The notes under the pieces were generated by a model. That model saw only the letters and a list, made by a program, of their open reading frames with translations. It was not told where the DNA came from and ran no database searches. Positions 39,901 through 49,690 of a stretch of DNA of 64,000 nucleotides are shown here, piece by piece. Position numbers and translations under genes: made by a program. The stretch spans positions 53,793,434-53,857,433 of the forward strand of contig NC_081828.1 in the NCBI RefSeq assembly GCF_030867095.1. The letters are read 5' to 3'. This DNA comes from Alligator mississippiensis (Eukaryota > Chordata > Crocodylia > Alligatoridae). Within the stretch, counting starts at the first letter, position 1, and every line of letters begins with the position of its first letter.

Positions 39901-41736
39901 TGCCCAATAGTCCTTGCATAATTGGTGCCTGAATAGAAACATTCTTAGATTTTGAATAGGAGTTTATTATGTATGTATCTGTCATTTCTTTCAGTCAGCA
40001 ATATGGGTTTAAGAACTTTGAAGGGCCAGGGTAGACAGCTGCTAGTCAACTTAAAAGTTGACCCATAAGTCTTGTCTCCATTTTTATAGCAGTCCTGACT
40101 GACAGTGATTTACATGGACTTTTTTCACCACTTGAAAGAGAGACTGTTCTATAGCAAGACAACTAAGACGTGATAGCTATCTTGTTGAAAAATTGCCGTA
40201 GAAACTGAAGCTCTTTCCCAAGATAGGCAAGGTCAGAAATGTAACAGCCACCCATAGTGATGTTGTCTAATCTACTTTGGGGTGAAACTATAGTGCATTG
40301 TTTCCACTAGAAATTTACAACCAGATAGCTAACAAAGCCATGCTACTTTGGCTACTTGTGGCGGCTGGTGATTATATCTATCACTCAATTTTTAACTCTG
40401 GTTTGGTGCTGGTTGTATGCTGTGCTGGTTCTCATGCTGTATTCATAAGGGCATAAGAAATGCTCAAAGTAGGTGCTGATGTCCTAACTTGAGGGTTGCG
40501 GTTGCACCCCTGTCATATTTAATACCCACTAATGGACTTACACTGCATAAATTTGTCAAATCCTCTTTTGAACTTAGGTCCTTTCTGAACTCTACAGATA
40601 TCCTTGCATTTCTGTGTTATGCCTTTCCCCTTTTGAAGGCTTACAACATTAACTGGGACTCATGTCTGGTAGTCTGTACCTGGTTCCTGCACACAGATGC
40701 CTTGTGCTGTTTTCCCCGTCTGTACATCAATGTATGACCAAGCACAAATTTGGCTTTAACTATTCATGTTGTATGAGACTAAAAAGGTACGTATAAAAAG
40801 TTGTAATCATCTCTGTTTCTTTCATTTAATAAAAAAATATTTTCAATTGATACATGCATGGTGTTTCTTTGAAAAGCTGGTGCTTTGGCTATATTAGCTG
40901 CATGGATACAGTATCATCATGAATTCTTTACCATCTCATCCCTCCAAGTTCTAGTTTGTAGATATGAGGTGCTTACTGTTGCAGTATAAACTTGGTTCAG
41001 AAAATATAATAGTTTTCTTCAGTTCTCACATCAATTCATATCTAATTAAGTGAAATTTCAAATTTACTAATCACATTGTTGAACAAATACCCTCTTTCTC
41101 CATAAAAGGAGACCTAGGTTTACACAAAAATAAACCTACCTTTGTCTGCATTCCTGAATCTGAAAAGGTACAGGGAGATCCCGTGGTGATAACTGTCTCT
41201 TTGTTAGATGCTATAAATCAGGAACCAGTCTGTAGTCAAGTCTGGCTGAGCTAAGCCTCCAAGGAGTACAAAGATCTGGGTTCAGAGAGGACAATGGCTA
41301 GGGGCAGGAGTTGATTAGAAACTGAAAAGAAGGGAGGAGAATGTACAGATTTTACAAATAATGTAAAATGTTGCTATTCTCTCTGACCATTTGCAGTGCT
41401 TGTATTTGTTTAACTTCCCTTGTGGCTTTGAGTAAGTCCCTTATCTTGTCTCTGTTTAAGTCTTATGGATTTGTGAAATGTGGATAATACTTAACTACCT
41501 CACCAAAGTTAGGTCAGGATTCCTTATAGAGACACAGTATTTAAGTTTGCAACTAAGGTCTCTTTGTAAGGCTGACTGGTTCCCAAGGCCAGCCCCCTGT
41601 AAATAAACATACAAAACAATCTGTTTTTTCAGTCTAATTGAAAACCACTAAATAACTTTCAAATGTTGAGGAACTTGAGTTTTAATTATATGTAAAGCCT
41701 TCAAAATTGTTCATTTTACATGCATTTTTTCAAACC
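36926..41736. other. Intergenic, largely unique AT-rich DNA
   Basis: No exon was recognised. A probable old L3/CR1-like LINE fragment lies at 40440-40620, with cataagggcataagaa and 'cataaatttgtcaaatcctc' phrases. Other open frames are short and AT-composed. Confidence 0.5.
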
Positions 41737-41745
41737 ATTTAACAG

Positions 41746-42078
41746 CAGGGTATCAAGCTTACCCTGTGCCCTGCATGGTATCTGGACAGCAGAGCTCATT
41801 GTGGGCCAGATCTGTGGGGCAAGCAGGGGTGAGAAGGTAGTGGGTAGTTGCAGTGGGGTGAGGGATGTCTGTCTTGGGGCTGCAGTGGAGGCCGTGGGGC
41901 AAGCAGCCACAGACCAAGCAGCTACTCGCTGTGACAGTGCCCTGATTTAATTCCTTGTTACCAACAGCTGTGTCCATTGCGGCCTCTGATTCTGTGGCAG
42001 GCCCTGCTTCTCTACTAACCACGCCCTCTAATTCTTGGGCTGGCAAGCAGCCCACGGGCCATATGTTTAACACCCCTG
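41746..42078. mobile_element. hAT-type MITE, 333 bp
   Basis: Ends cagggtatcaagcttaccc at the left and, read from the right, caggggtgttaaacatatgg. The flanking 8-mers ATTTAACA (41737-41744) and ATCTAACA (42079-42086) match at 7 of 8. Non-coding interior. Confidence 0.82.
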
Positions 42079-42086
42079 ATCTAACA

Positions 42087-43954
42087 CATCTGTTTCTCTG
42101 TGTAGCTAGGTAACTAAGCACTTAATCCTACAAAAATACTATCATAAATAAATAATCAGCACTGCTGTCTCCAAAAGACAATTCTCAAATGAAGAATAAG
42201 TAAAATTTTAAAGAAAGCAAAATGATCATTAAACCAGTCTCTCTTGTCCACCAAGTAAGACAATCAAGAAATTTAGCTGAACCTGGCCCTACACCCTCCA
42301 AGTATTCCCTTCTCTATTCTCTTGGTAGCCCTCAGCTGTTTTCTCATCTTTAATTTCTATCCTTTTGAAATCACCCATTGAACTCAAATGCTCTTTTCCT
42401 TCTAATCAACTCCCCACTTTGAAAATCTAGTTCTTAAAAATATTTTACTTTCAAATAAACCTAATGTTCTCTCCATGCAAGTGTGACTTAGTTCTATGTG
42501 CTTTTATGATAATTTGGGTTTTTTTTTTAAATTATTCTGAAGTCTCAAAGTTCTGCACAGTATTGAAAACAATTTCATAACAAATACAAAATATCAGGTT
42601 TTTGCTAAAAGATGACTTGGCTGGTTTGAGACAATTACAGTCTTTTCTACCACAAAACACATATCTATTGCACAATAAACTGAACACTGAGATATACCTG
42701 AATACCATAGTGAGAGGTGCATGAAATTAAACAGAATTGCTCATTACCATCAATAACAGGCAAAAAAAGAGGTTGGAACATTTAGATGAGAACGCAGAGA
42801 TGATAATCTGTGATTTGGAAAACACACCATGAATAGAGGAGGTTGTCTTGGCCTGCAGTGTTAGAAATGACCTACTGAATAAAGTTTGAAGTGATGAAAA
42901 AGTAAAATCAGGATCCTTGACTTCCAAATACCTGAACTTTGGCAGCTTGGGTGATTCCTAAATGGTTAAGTAAGTTGCTTGGATCAACTGTACAGTGCCT
43001 AATATGAGCTCTATTACTAGTGGGGTGACTGACACCCATCACTTAGGAAAAAGAACAATAATTAGAAGCCTGCATGGATATACACCATAACTAAATACTG
43101 AAGACAACAAGAAACTTCCTTTATCCTAAATATTTCCATGTCTGAATAGTACATTAACAATATATCAGCCATTCTGAAAAGAAGAAAATATGCATGGTTT
43201 TGTAAGATGTCTTCAGTGCCTGGTCAGTTTGCAGGGTCAGGTTTGAGACAGTTCAGAACCTGTGCAGGAACATGTTTGAAAGAAGTTCGTCAAGTCAAAA
43301 TCTAACACACAAAAAATTGTGCAAGTATATTTGGTTACGCAACTAACCTAGAGAAATGGCAATTTTTCATAATGTTCCTTAACGTGTATGTGAACAACTC
43401 ATAATGTGCACAAGCGCCCATAGATTAAGGAACCCAGATGCAGCTGGTTACAGGCTATAATATCACCACCACTGTATGATGAAAAACCTGGATGACAGTC
43501 AGGTTTCTTGTTTCTTGACATCTTCTATTATTCTAACAGTATACAATTTTAAGCTTTACCCAGAAGGAAACTTGTTTAAAAATAAGTATTGTGGAGGATG
43601 TATAACCTAAAAAAAGGACAGATAAACATTTAAGTGCTTTATTTAAAAAAAAATACATTATAGAAATAATGTTATAAAATATGTTATTTTTGTGCATGCC
43701 ATGCTCTGGCAATGATTACTGTTATCAAGATAATAATTAGCAATATTGCTAATATTATTTAAAAATACTCATCCATGGCTACCATTTGACAAGAGACTTT
43801 TCCCATCCTTTAGCAATGGCTGCTTCCTAGCTTTGTCTTGACCATACGTAAATGCTGTGTTTAAATAACAGAATATGGTTTTCTAGAACACAGAACAAAC
43901 CAAAAATATATGAAATCACTTGATCTACAAAAAATGAAGCAAACAGAAGTAGCC
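42087..43954. other. Intergenic, AT-rich, nothing recognised
   Basis: No repeat family, exon or RNA gene could be supported here. Confidence 0.5.
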
Positions 43955-44318
43955 TTGAGCATTACTACATGTTTTATTGAGACAGAATGTTAACACCACA
44001 GAGGTTTTCTCTTTTCATTAAGTACCTTGCAGTTGTTAACGTCCACTATGTCTTCTGAAGCAATGTCCAAATGAGAATTCAGTTTCATGTCTCAGTAAAA
44101 GATAGTATCTATAAATCTTGCTTATACAATTTTTTCCTTAAAAATTCCCATTAACTTCCCTCCCTGGGCTGGAACCACCATTAGTAACAACTGTCAAAGT
44201 TCTGGAGGAGACAAGGATGCTGTTTTTTTAATCATTGTGGTCTAGACTTGCTTTGTGCAAGGTTAGAGGAGTTAGTAGACGAAGCACCATTAGCTATCTG
44301 GAGCTTCACCTGCTGAAG
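43955..44318 (-). other. Speculative terminal exon (minus strand)
   Basis: On the minus strand a pyrimidine-rich tract (tttcttttttctt) leads to tgcag at 44323-44319. Then 28 codons rich in Gln, Ser and Asn (starting LQQVKLQIANGASS) end in TGA at 44234-44232. A canonical AATAAA (plus tttatt, 43973-43978) follows about 255 bases later. This is the layout of a last exon with a short 3' UTR. I do not recognise the peptide, and no upstream exon was found. A 28-codon open stretch can easily arise by chance. Confidence 0.22.
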
Positions 44319-45122
44319 CTGCAGTTGAAAACATTAAGAAAAAAGAAAAGAACTAAAGATACAGTTTACAAACTCAAATCCTAATATCAAACTTCAACCC
44401 CAGGATCTTTGCCCAGAGGCTACCAGTATGAGTCATGCTGACGCTAATAATCTGTGATTCCGCAGGATGTTGGAATGTAGATAGTATGAGTCTCTTCTAA
44501 AGGGAAGTTTCAGGGAACCTAAAGTAAACAGCCAATTTGGCTAACTTTTAGAGTTAGTTGTATGCACCCAAGGGAAAAATGTATTCCATTCCCAGCCTCT
44601 TTACTTCCTCCCTTATGGTCTCTGCCCACCCATCCCCCTGACCTCACCCCCAAAAGACTAGAGCAAAGAGAAGCTTAATGACAGGAAATGCCTCAAATAC
44701 ATCTTCTAAATCAGCTAAATCCTTCTAGCTTCTGGAGGCCTTGACTCTCCCTGACTTGCATGGGTTAGTTGAAATTGCATTAAATCTTCTTGCCTACTCC
44801 TTAAAACTGTACTTCCCCAGTGCTCAGGGAGAGGCTTTGCTTTTTCCTGGCAATGGCTGAATTTTATTGGATGTCATCAGGATAAGGGGCAACAAAAGAC
44901 TTATTAGAGAAAAAAGGCAAAGATGGGGTAGAGAAACTACACAAGGAAACAGCGCTTTGATCTGGTCTAGCAGACCTGGGCCACATTTGGGCCTGAGGGA
45001 AGCAGGTGCAACTGGCCATAAGTCAGCTGGGCTGCACCTAATTCCCCTTCATCTGATTTTGGGTCAGTCTTCCCATAAAACTCTTGAGGCTGCAGCAAGA
45101 AGCAGGGGCTGTACTTTAGTAC
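44319..45122. other. Intergenic, nothing recognised
   Basis: Mixed-composition sequence without identified repeats or exons. Confidence 0.5.
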
Positions 45123-45640
45123 AATGGTTCTCAAGCTTTTTTGTTCCACCCCTCCTCCCCACCTTGTTTTTTGAAGGAAAATATTTTGTGTCTTAGGTCA
45201 AATTAGCCAGATCAGTTTTGAATCCTTTGAATCATTCAGAAAACCTTATGTGGTCCTACTACTGGCAAGTATCCTCCACCCCAGACTTCAGCCTGGGGCT
45301 TCAGATACATCTAAATCAGGGGCAGGCAATTATTTTGGGTGGAGGGCCATTTGCTGAATTTTGGCAAGCTATTGAGGGCTGCATGACAGGCAGCCAGGGG
45401 CAGATAAATATTAATTTTCTAAAATTTTTAGGGGCCCTGCAGGCTGGATAGAATGGCCTGGCAGGCTGCTTCCAGCCCGCAGGCCACATTTTGCCCACCC
45501 CTGTCTAAATCCTTTAGAGGGCATCCTATGTGCAGGCCTAAGCTGGGAGGCTTGGGGTTTGGATGCCCCCAAGTTTTGCTTGCTCTCAGCCGTATGGCTG
45601 CAGGAGCAAACTAGGGAGAAATATCCCATTTCCATTAAGT
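45123..45640 (+). repeat. Dispersed repeat, interrupted copy
   Basis: Starts with a hAT-like caatggttctcaagctttttt end and follows the 19535-19800 repeat block for block, but is split by the MITE at 45317-45503. Non-coding. Confidence 0.7.
45317..45503. mobile_element. hAT-type MITE nested in older repeat
   Basis: Ends caggggcaggcaattattt at the left and, read from the right, caggggtgggcaaaatgtg. TCTAAAT flanks both sides (45310-45316 and 45504-45510). The left end matches the start of the 1.6-kb element at 61941, so this may be a deletion derivative of the same family. The uninterrupted paralogue at 19535-19800 shows the empty site. Confidence 0.9.
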
Positions 45641-45734
45641 CAGCATGTAGCTGAGATCCTCCTATTGGAAGCTGGCCAGTGGAAAGCTAACTATGAGGCT
45701 CTCATTGGGAGTCCTGTTCACATGCAGGCAAGGG

Positions 45735-46065
45735 TGCAGGACCCATTTGTAAACATCAGTGGCCAGTCCTGACTAAGTGCCCCTCATTCCTAACCTGAGT
45801 TGCTGCCCCCTGCCCTCATCTCCACCCCCCCCCGTGTGTGCGGGGATAGGGGTGGGAGTGTGGGACAGAGGGGTGTGTGTAGGGCATGGGGGGGTGGGTG
45901 GCAAGCAGCCACTTGCAGGCTGGAGCTCTGACAGCCTGCAAGGGAAAAGTCACAATTTCCCACATTTTTCTCCTTTAAAGGAGAATCCATTTTTAGTGTT
46001 TGTTTGTGACCCTTTCATATATTCTTGCAGCCCACTTTTGGGTCACGACCCACAGGTTGAGAAAT
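45735..46065 (+). mobile_element. Decayed hAT MITE related to 60694-61053
   Basis: From gacccatttgtaaacatc to ggtcacgacccacaggttga it is collinear with the 60694 element, including gcctgcaagggaaa and 'ggagaatccatttttaaa'-like blocks. The left terminus has been lost and no target duplication is visible. Non-coding. Confidence 0.75.
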
Positions 46066-46289
46066 GGATACAGATGCAAACTGCCAAAGCCCATAGGGAA
46101 AATACATTTCTGAGGGCTAGAAAGTGACTGAACAGTTGAGTAGTGGTTCTCAACCTCGGGACTCTCAAGGCACCTTCAGAAAATGACCAGCTCTTCATTC
46201 TGTTACAAATTGCTCCAGGAGGCCACAACTGGTCAGAATGAGTCTGACTTTATGGATTCCTGTTTGGTACCTGGGCAGACAAGGATCTT

Positions 46290-46600
46290 GGGGTCAATGT
46301 GGTATGTTTTATTAGATCAACTAAATCAGTGGTTCCCAATGCGGTACCCCCTGAGGTTTATTCAGATGCCCGTGCGAGATTGATCAGATTGATCTAAATA
46401 TTTTAATATCTATTGATCTAAGTACTTTAATATTCATATTGGCATCCGCTGCTTTTTCTTTTAAATTCAAATGTGCCCTTGGGCACATAAACATTGGGAC
46501 CCCCTGAACTAAATGGTTGGAAAAATTGTTATTTGCAAGATTTTGGGTACAAATACCCTTCTTTGAGGTTTATCTCACAAATCAGGCCTGCACACCCAAC
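46290..46600 (+). repeat. 'ttattagaccaactaaa' repeat family, split by MITE
   Basis: Sequence on both sides of the MITE at 46327-46506 joins to 'tttattagatcaactaaat' plus 'ggttggaaaaattgtt', matching the arms at 48815-48890. Related phrases occur near 48620 and 56745. I think this is a tRNA/CORE-type SINE or similar, but the family is not certain. Confidence 0.6.
46327..46506. mobile_element. hAT-type MITE with perfect 8-bp duplication AACTAAAT
   Basis: Ends cagtggttcccaatgcggta at the left and, read from the right, cagggggtcccaatg. Target duplications at 46319-46326 and 46507-46514 are identical. Length 180 bp, with an AT-rich interior. It split a copy of an older repeat. Confidence 0.92.
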
Positions 46601-47289
46601 CGCACTAATGCTGCCTGGTACACTTGAAAGGATCTCAAGGTACCCCAGAGTGCTGGAGCGCCCCCCCTTAAAAAAGGTTGATCATCAGGGATCCTGGTTT
46701 TCTGTTTAAAAAAATCCCTGATTTTGGGGTTTAAAAAAGCAACCTTATGTCCACATTTTTCCTTGATTAAAATGAAATGCCTCTAATACATAGATGTATA
46801 TATAGTATTGTTTCATTTCTATCATGGAAAAATGTGGATTTTGGGTTACTTTTTTTAACCTGAAAATTGGGGATTTTTTTTTTTTTTTTTTTAATCGGAG
46901 AAAACTGGGATTGAAGCTGATCATTCTGGGTTAGAGGCCAAGACTCACGAATGTCGCATGCCTCCCGAGGCTGGGGGGGCATGGGGACCTCCCACAGGCA
47001 GCGGTGGCAATGGGAACCACTGCGGTGTTGGCAGCGCAGAGAGGGGGGTGTTGAGGACCAACTGTTGAGGACTGACTAGTGATTGGTGACCACCTGCAGA
47101 CGCTGCTGGCAGCGGCCAGCGATGACCACCCACAGACATCACCAGTAGTGCCAGCCGCGAGGGAGGAGGGTGGCAAGTGGCGACCGCCCGCAGGCACCGC
47201 CATCAGCATTGGTGGCAGCCAATGTCAGGGGTGCACGTGCCCCTGCGTGCACCCCCTACACATCACCAATGCCAAGACACTTTCTAGCA
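46601..47289. other. Repeat-rich upstream flank of LAMC1
   Basis: Contains an oligo-T tract at 46873-46892 and a GC-rich segment at 46960-47280, ending in a cacgtgcccctgcgtgcacc phrase related to the 28213-28423 insert. No gene was recognised. Confidence 0.45.
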
Positions 47290-47436
47290 CAGCAGTTCCC
47301 AAACTGTGGGTCGACCCCAGATGGGTTGGCAACATCAGCGGGTGAGCTCACAGGTGTGGGGGGCTGCGAACGAGGGACCATGCTGAGGAAAGGGGGCCGT
47401 GAGCGGGGTCACGCCGAGGAAAAGTTTGGGAAGCTG
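47290..47436. mobile_element. hAT-type MITE at the edge of the LAMC1 CpG island
   Basis: Ends cagcagttcccaaact at the left and cagcttcccaaact from the right. Flanks TTCTAGCA (47282-47289) and CTCTAGGA (47437-47444) match at 6 of 8, with TA in the middle. It ends about 620 bp upstream of the LAMC1 start codon. Confidence 0.75.
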
Positions 47437-47449
47437 CTCTAGGATCTTT

Positions 47450-48440
47450 GGTTAACTGGGTCTTCCCCAGTGCCTGCCTGCCTGCCCCAGCGGCCACCGG
47501 GGCATCGAGCCTGTGCTCCGGGACCCGCGCAGGGCAGCCCCCGCCCGCCCTTTGCTCTGGGCAGCCGCCGCGCTTCGTGAGGCCGCTTCTGGAGCGCCCC
47601 GGGCCGGGCTGCGGAGCGGGGCCGGGTCCCGCCGAGCGCAAGCACGGGAGCCGGGCAGCCGGCGACAAGCCACGCCCAGGCCAAGAGCCGCGTGATTTGC
47701 GGCCAGGGTCCAGCCACTTTGGAGCGCGGCGGCTGGTGCGCGTGATCGCAGCCTGAGGGGGCGGGTCCGCGCAGCGCGGGCTGAGAGCAGAGCAGCCCAC
47801 CCCCTCGGGCGCGGCCCCTTTAAACTCCGCCGCCCCCTCCTCCCGCCCGGCAGCGGGAGGGGGCGGTGGGGAGGGGAGGCTAGGCAGCGTGTCCCGGCGT
47901 GCACCGCGCGCAGCCCCCACCCCTCGTGCGCATCCTGCTCCTCCCTCGCAGCGACGCGGCGGAGCCGGCGCGGCCTCAGCATCTGCGCGAGCCCCGTGGC
48001 TGCCGCTGCCACTCCCTGCCCCGGGCCCGTCGCTCGCAGCGCAGCGCCCGCAGGATGAGTGCCAGGCTCGGTGGGGCGCTGGCCGCACTGGCCGCGCTGC
48101 TGGCGCTGGCGGGCGCCGCCATGGACGAGTGCGCGGAGGAGCGGAGCGGGCGGGCGCAGCGCTGCATGCCCGAGTTCGTCAACGCCGCCTTCAACCGCAG
48201 CGTGGTGGCCACCAACACGTGCGGCTCGCCGGCCGAGGAGTACTGCGTGCAGACCGGCGTCACCGGGGTCACCAAGTCCTGCCACCTGTGCGACGCCTCC
48301 CAGCCTCACCTGCGCCACGGTGCTGCCTTCCTTACCGACTACAACAACCAGGCCGACACCACCTGGTGGCAGAGCCAGACCATGCTGGCTGGGGTGCAGT
48401 ACCCCAGCACCATCAACCTCACCCTGCACCTCGGTGAGTG
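47450..48440 (+). promoter_or_regulatory. LAMC1 CpG-island promoter and 5' UTR
   Basis: CpG density rises sharply at about 47450 and falls after exon 1. GC-box-like elements (gggggcggg at 47757, gggggcggtgg at 47861) lie 190-300 bases upstream of the ATG. No TATA box at a usual distance was seen, in line with the TATA-less LAMC1 promoters described in mammals. The transcription start cannot be set from sequence alone. Confidence 0.75.
48055..48433 (+). CDS. LAMC1: LAMC1 (laminin gamma-1) exon 1, coding
   Basis: LAMC1 encodes the gamma-1 chain, which pairs with alpha and beta chains to make laminin, a secreted basement-membrane heterotrimer. The ATG at 48055 has A at -3. Residues 1-22 form a hydrophobic Ala/Leu signal peptide; MDECAEE then opens the mature chain and its LN domain. 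RCMPEFVNAAFNRSVVATN, GSPAEEYCVQTG, KSCHLCDA and NNQADTTWWQSQTM are near-identical to mammalian LAMC1. The conserved LN cysteines are present and NRS and NLT are N-glycosylation sequons. The exon holds 126 codons plus one base and ends at CTC-G before gtgagt (phase 1). A longer in-frame extension upstream lacks protein character. Confidence 0.97.
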
Positions 48441-48689
48441 TGGCCCCCTGCCCTCCCGGCCGCTCCCCCTGCCATCCGAGCAGGCTGAGGGGGTCAGACC
48501 CACCTGCAGCAGCGTGTTGTGCCTGGGTCGCTAAGTGCGGCCACATTGGCAAGGGTCTCGGTTGTAGCCCTATTGGTCTAAGAACAGAGGCAGAGCACGC
48601 TTTTTGGTAAATCCAATCTCTTTGGTTAGACCAACTCAAAGAACCTTGTCTGCCACCTTGGCAAGGCGGGGGAGCCCGGGAATGGTTTG

Positions 48690-49135
48690 GGAGACGAAAA
48701 GATTGGAGAATCTCTTCCTTTAAACTAGGTTTTTGGGTAGGTTTTCCTGATATTGAACCTAAATTTCTCTTGCGGCAACTTGCGACCGTTGCACCCTGTT
48801 CTGTCAGGGTAGATGTGATCTCTTTTATTAGACCACCTAAATAGTTGGGGACAAAAAGCTGGCAAGGAACAATTTTTCCAACTGTTTAGTTGGTCTAATA
48901 AAAGAGATCGCATCTACCCTGACAAAACAAGGAGCAACGGTCTCAAGTTGCAGCAAGGGAAGTTTAAGGTAGGTTTTGGGGGAAAAAAATTCTCACTACA
49001 AGGGTAGGGAAACACTGGAGCTGGTTACACAGAGAGGGGATTTTCTCTCCATCCTTGGAGGCTTTTAAGACCTGGCTAAACAAAGCCTTGGACTAGGTGA
49101 CCAGCATAATTTTTTATGATTCTGTGATTCTTCCC
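48690..49135. mobile_element. Inverted pair of CR1/SINE-like fragments (hairpin)
   Basis: The left arm (about 48757-48848) and right arm (about 48877-48970) are inverted copies, about 92 bp each and roughly 85% identical by hand alignment. Each joins a CR1 piece (gcaacttg(c/a)gaccgttgc) to a 'gggtagatgngatctctttt' plus 'attagacca' block. The right CR1 continues on the plus strand to a 3' end 'atgattctgtgattc' near 49130; the left one is minus-strand. The gap between arms is about 28 bases. Confidence 0.8.
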
Positions 49136-49179
49136 AAAGAAGCTTGTCTGCTTTGGTTTAAACTCAGCTTTTAATGCCC

Positions 49180-49690
49180 TATTCATACTGCAGCTGGGTG
49201 TGGGAGTTGTGCTTCTTAGCCAGGAGCACTGGGAGGAGAGACTGAAAAGGCCAGGCCTGGTCAGCGTAGAGAAGAGATGCCTGGTTGGGGGGGGTTGGGA
49301 CAACATAAGGGTTTGGGAAAAACTAAAGAGGGAGTAAACAGTAAATCAGCGGGGATTTGATTTACTGTTTACTCCCTTCAGCAATGTAAGAACTGGGGGA
49401 CACAAAATGAAGCTAATTAGGTGTCAAGTTGACCGCTAGGGAAAGGAAGCTCTTTTTCATGCAGGGTGTCTGTCACTCAGGTGTGGGACTCATTGCTGCC
49501 AGATATGAAACCTGAGAATTTAGCCAGGTTTGAAAAAGGATTGGATTATTCTTGGAGGAAAGGGGCATGGGTAGCTATTGAGCATGAGAGTTCAGGATAC
49601 AGTCTCTGAATCAGACCTTCCTAGATCTTAAATGCCAGAGGCTGCAAGCGAGAGAGGGACCTGGTCAGACCCAGTTCACTCCCTTTCAGC
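49180..49690 (+). mobile_element. Ancient CR1/L3-like LINE fragment
   Basis: The order 'gagactgaaaaggccaggcc', 'aagaactgggggacacaa', 'tgtgggactcattgctgcc' and 'tttgaaaaaggattgg' follows the L3/CR1-type 3' consensus. No reading frame is left. It contains the perfect hairpin at 49330-49376. Confidence 0.7.
49330..49376 (+). repeat. Perfect 19-bp inverted repeat, 9-base loop
   Basis: gggagtaaacagtaaatca at 49330-49348 is followed after 9 bases by its exact reverse complement at 49358-49376. Sequence outside the stem does not pair, so it is short for a microRNA precursor. Confidence 0.9.

Noticed and set aside
47899..48054. Upstream in-frame extension of LAMC1
   Set aside because: It would add an Arg/Pro-rich leader before a clear signal peptide. 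The ATG at 48055 gives a normal secreted laminin N-terminus.
47348..48639. Long minus-strand open frames (246 and 395 codons) antisense to LAMC1 exon 1
   Set aside because: They lie in the CpG island, are Arg/Ala/Pro/Gly-rich, and mirror the true plus-strand exon. Low stop density from GC content explains them.
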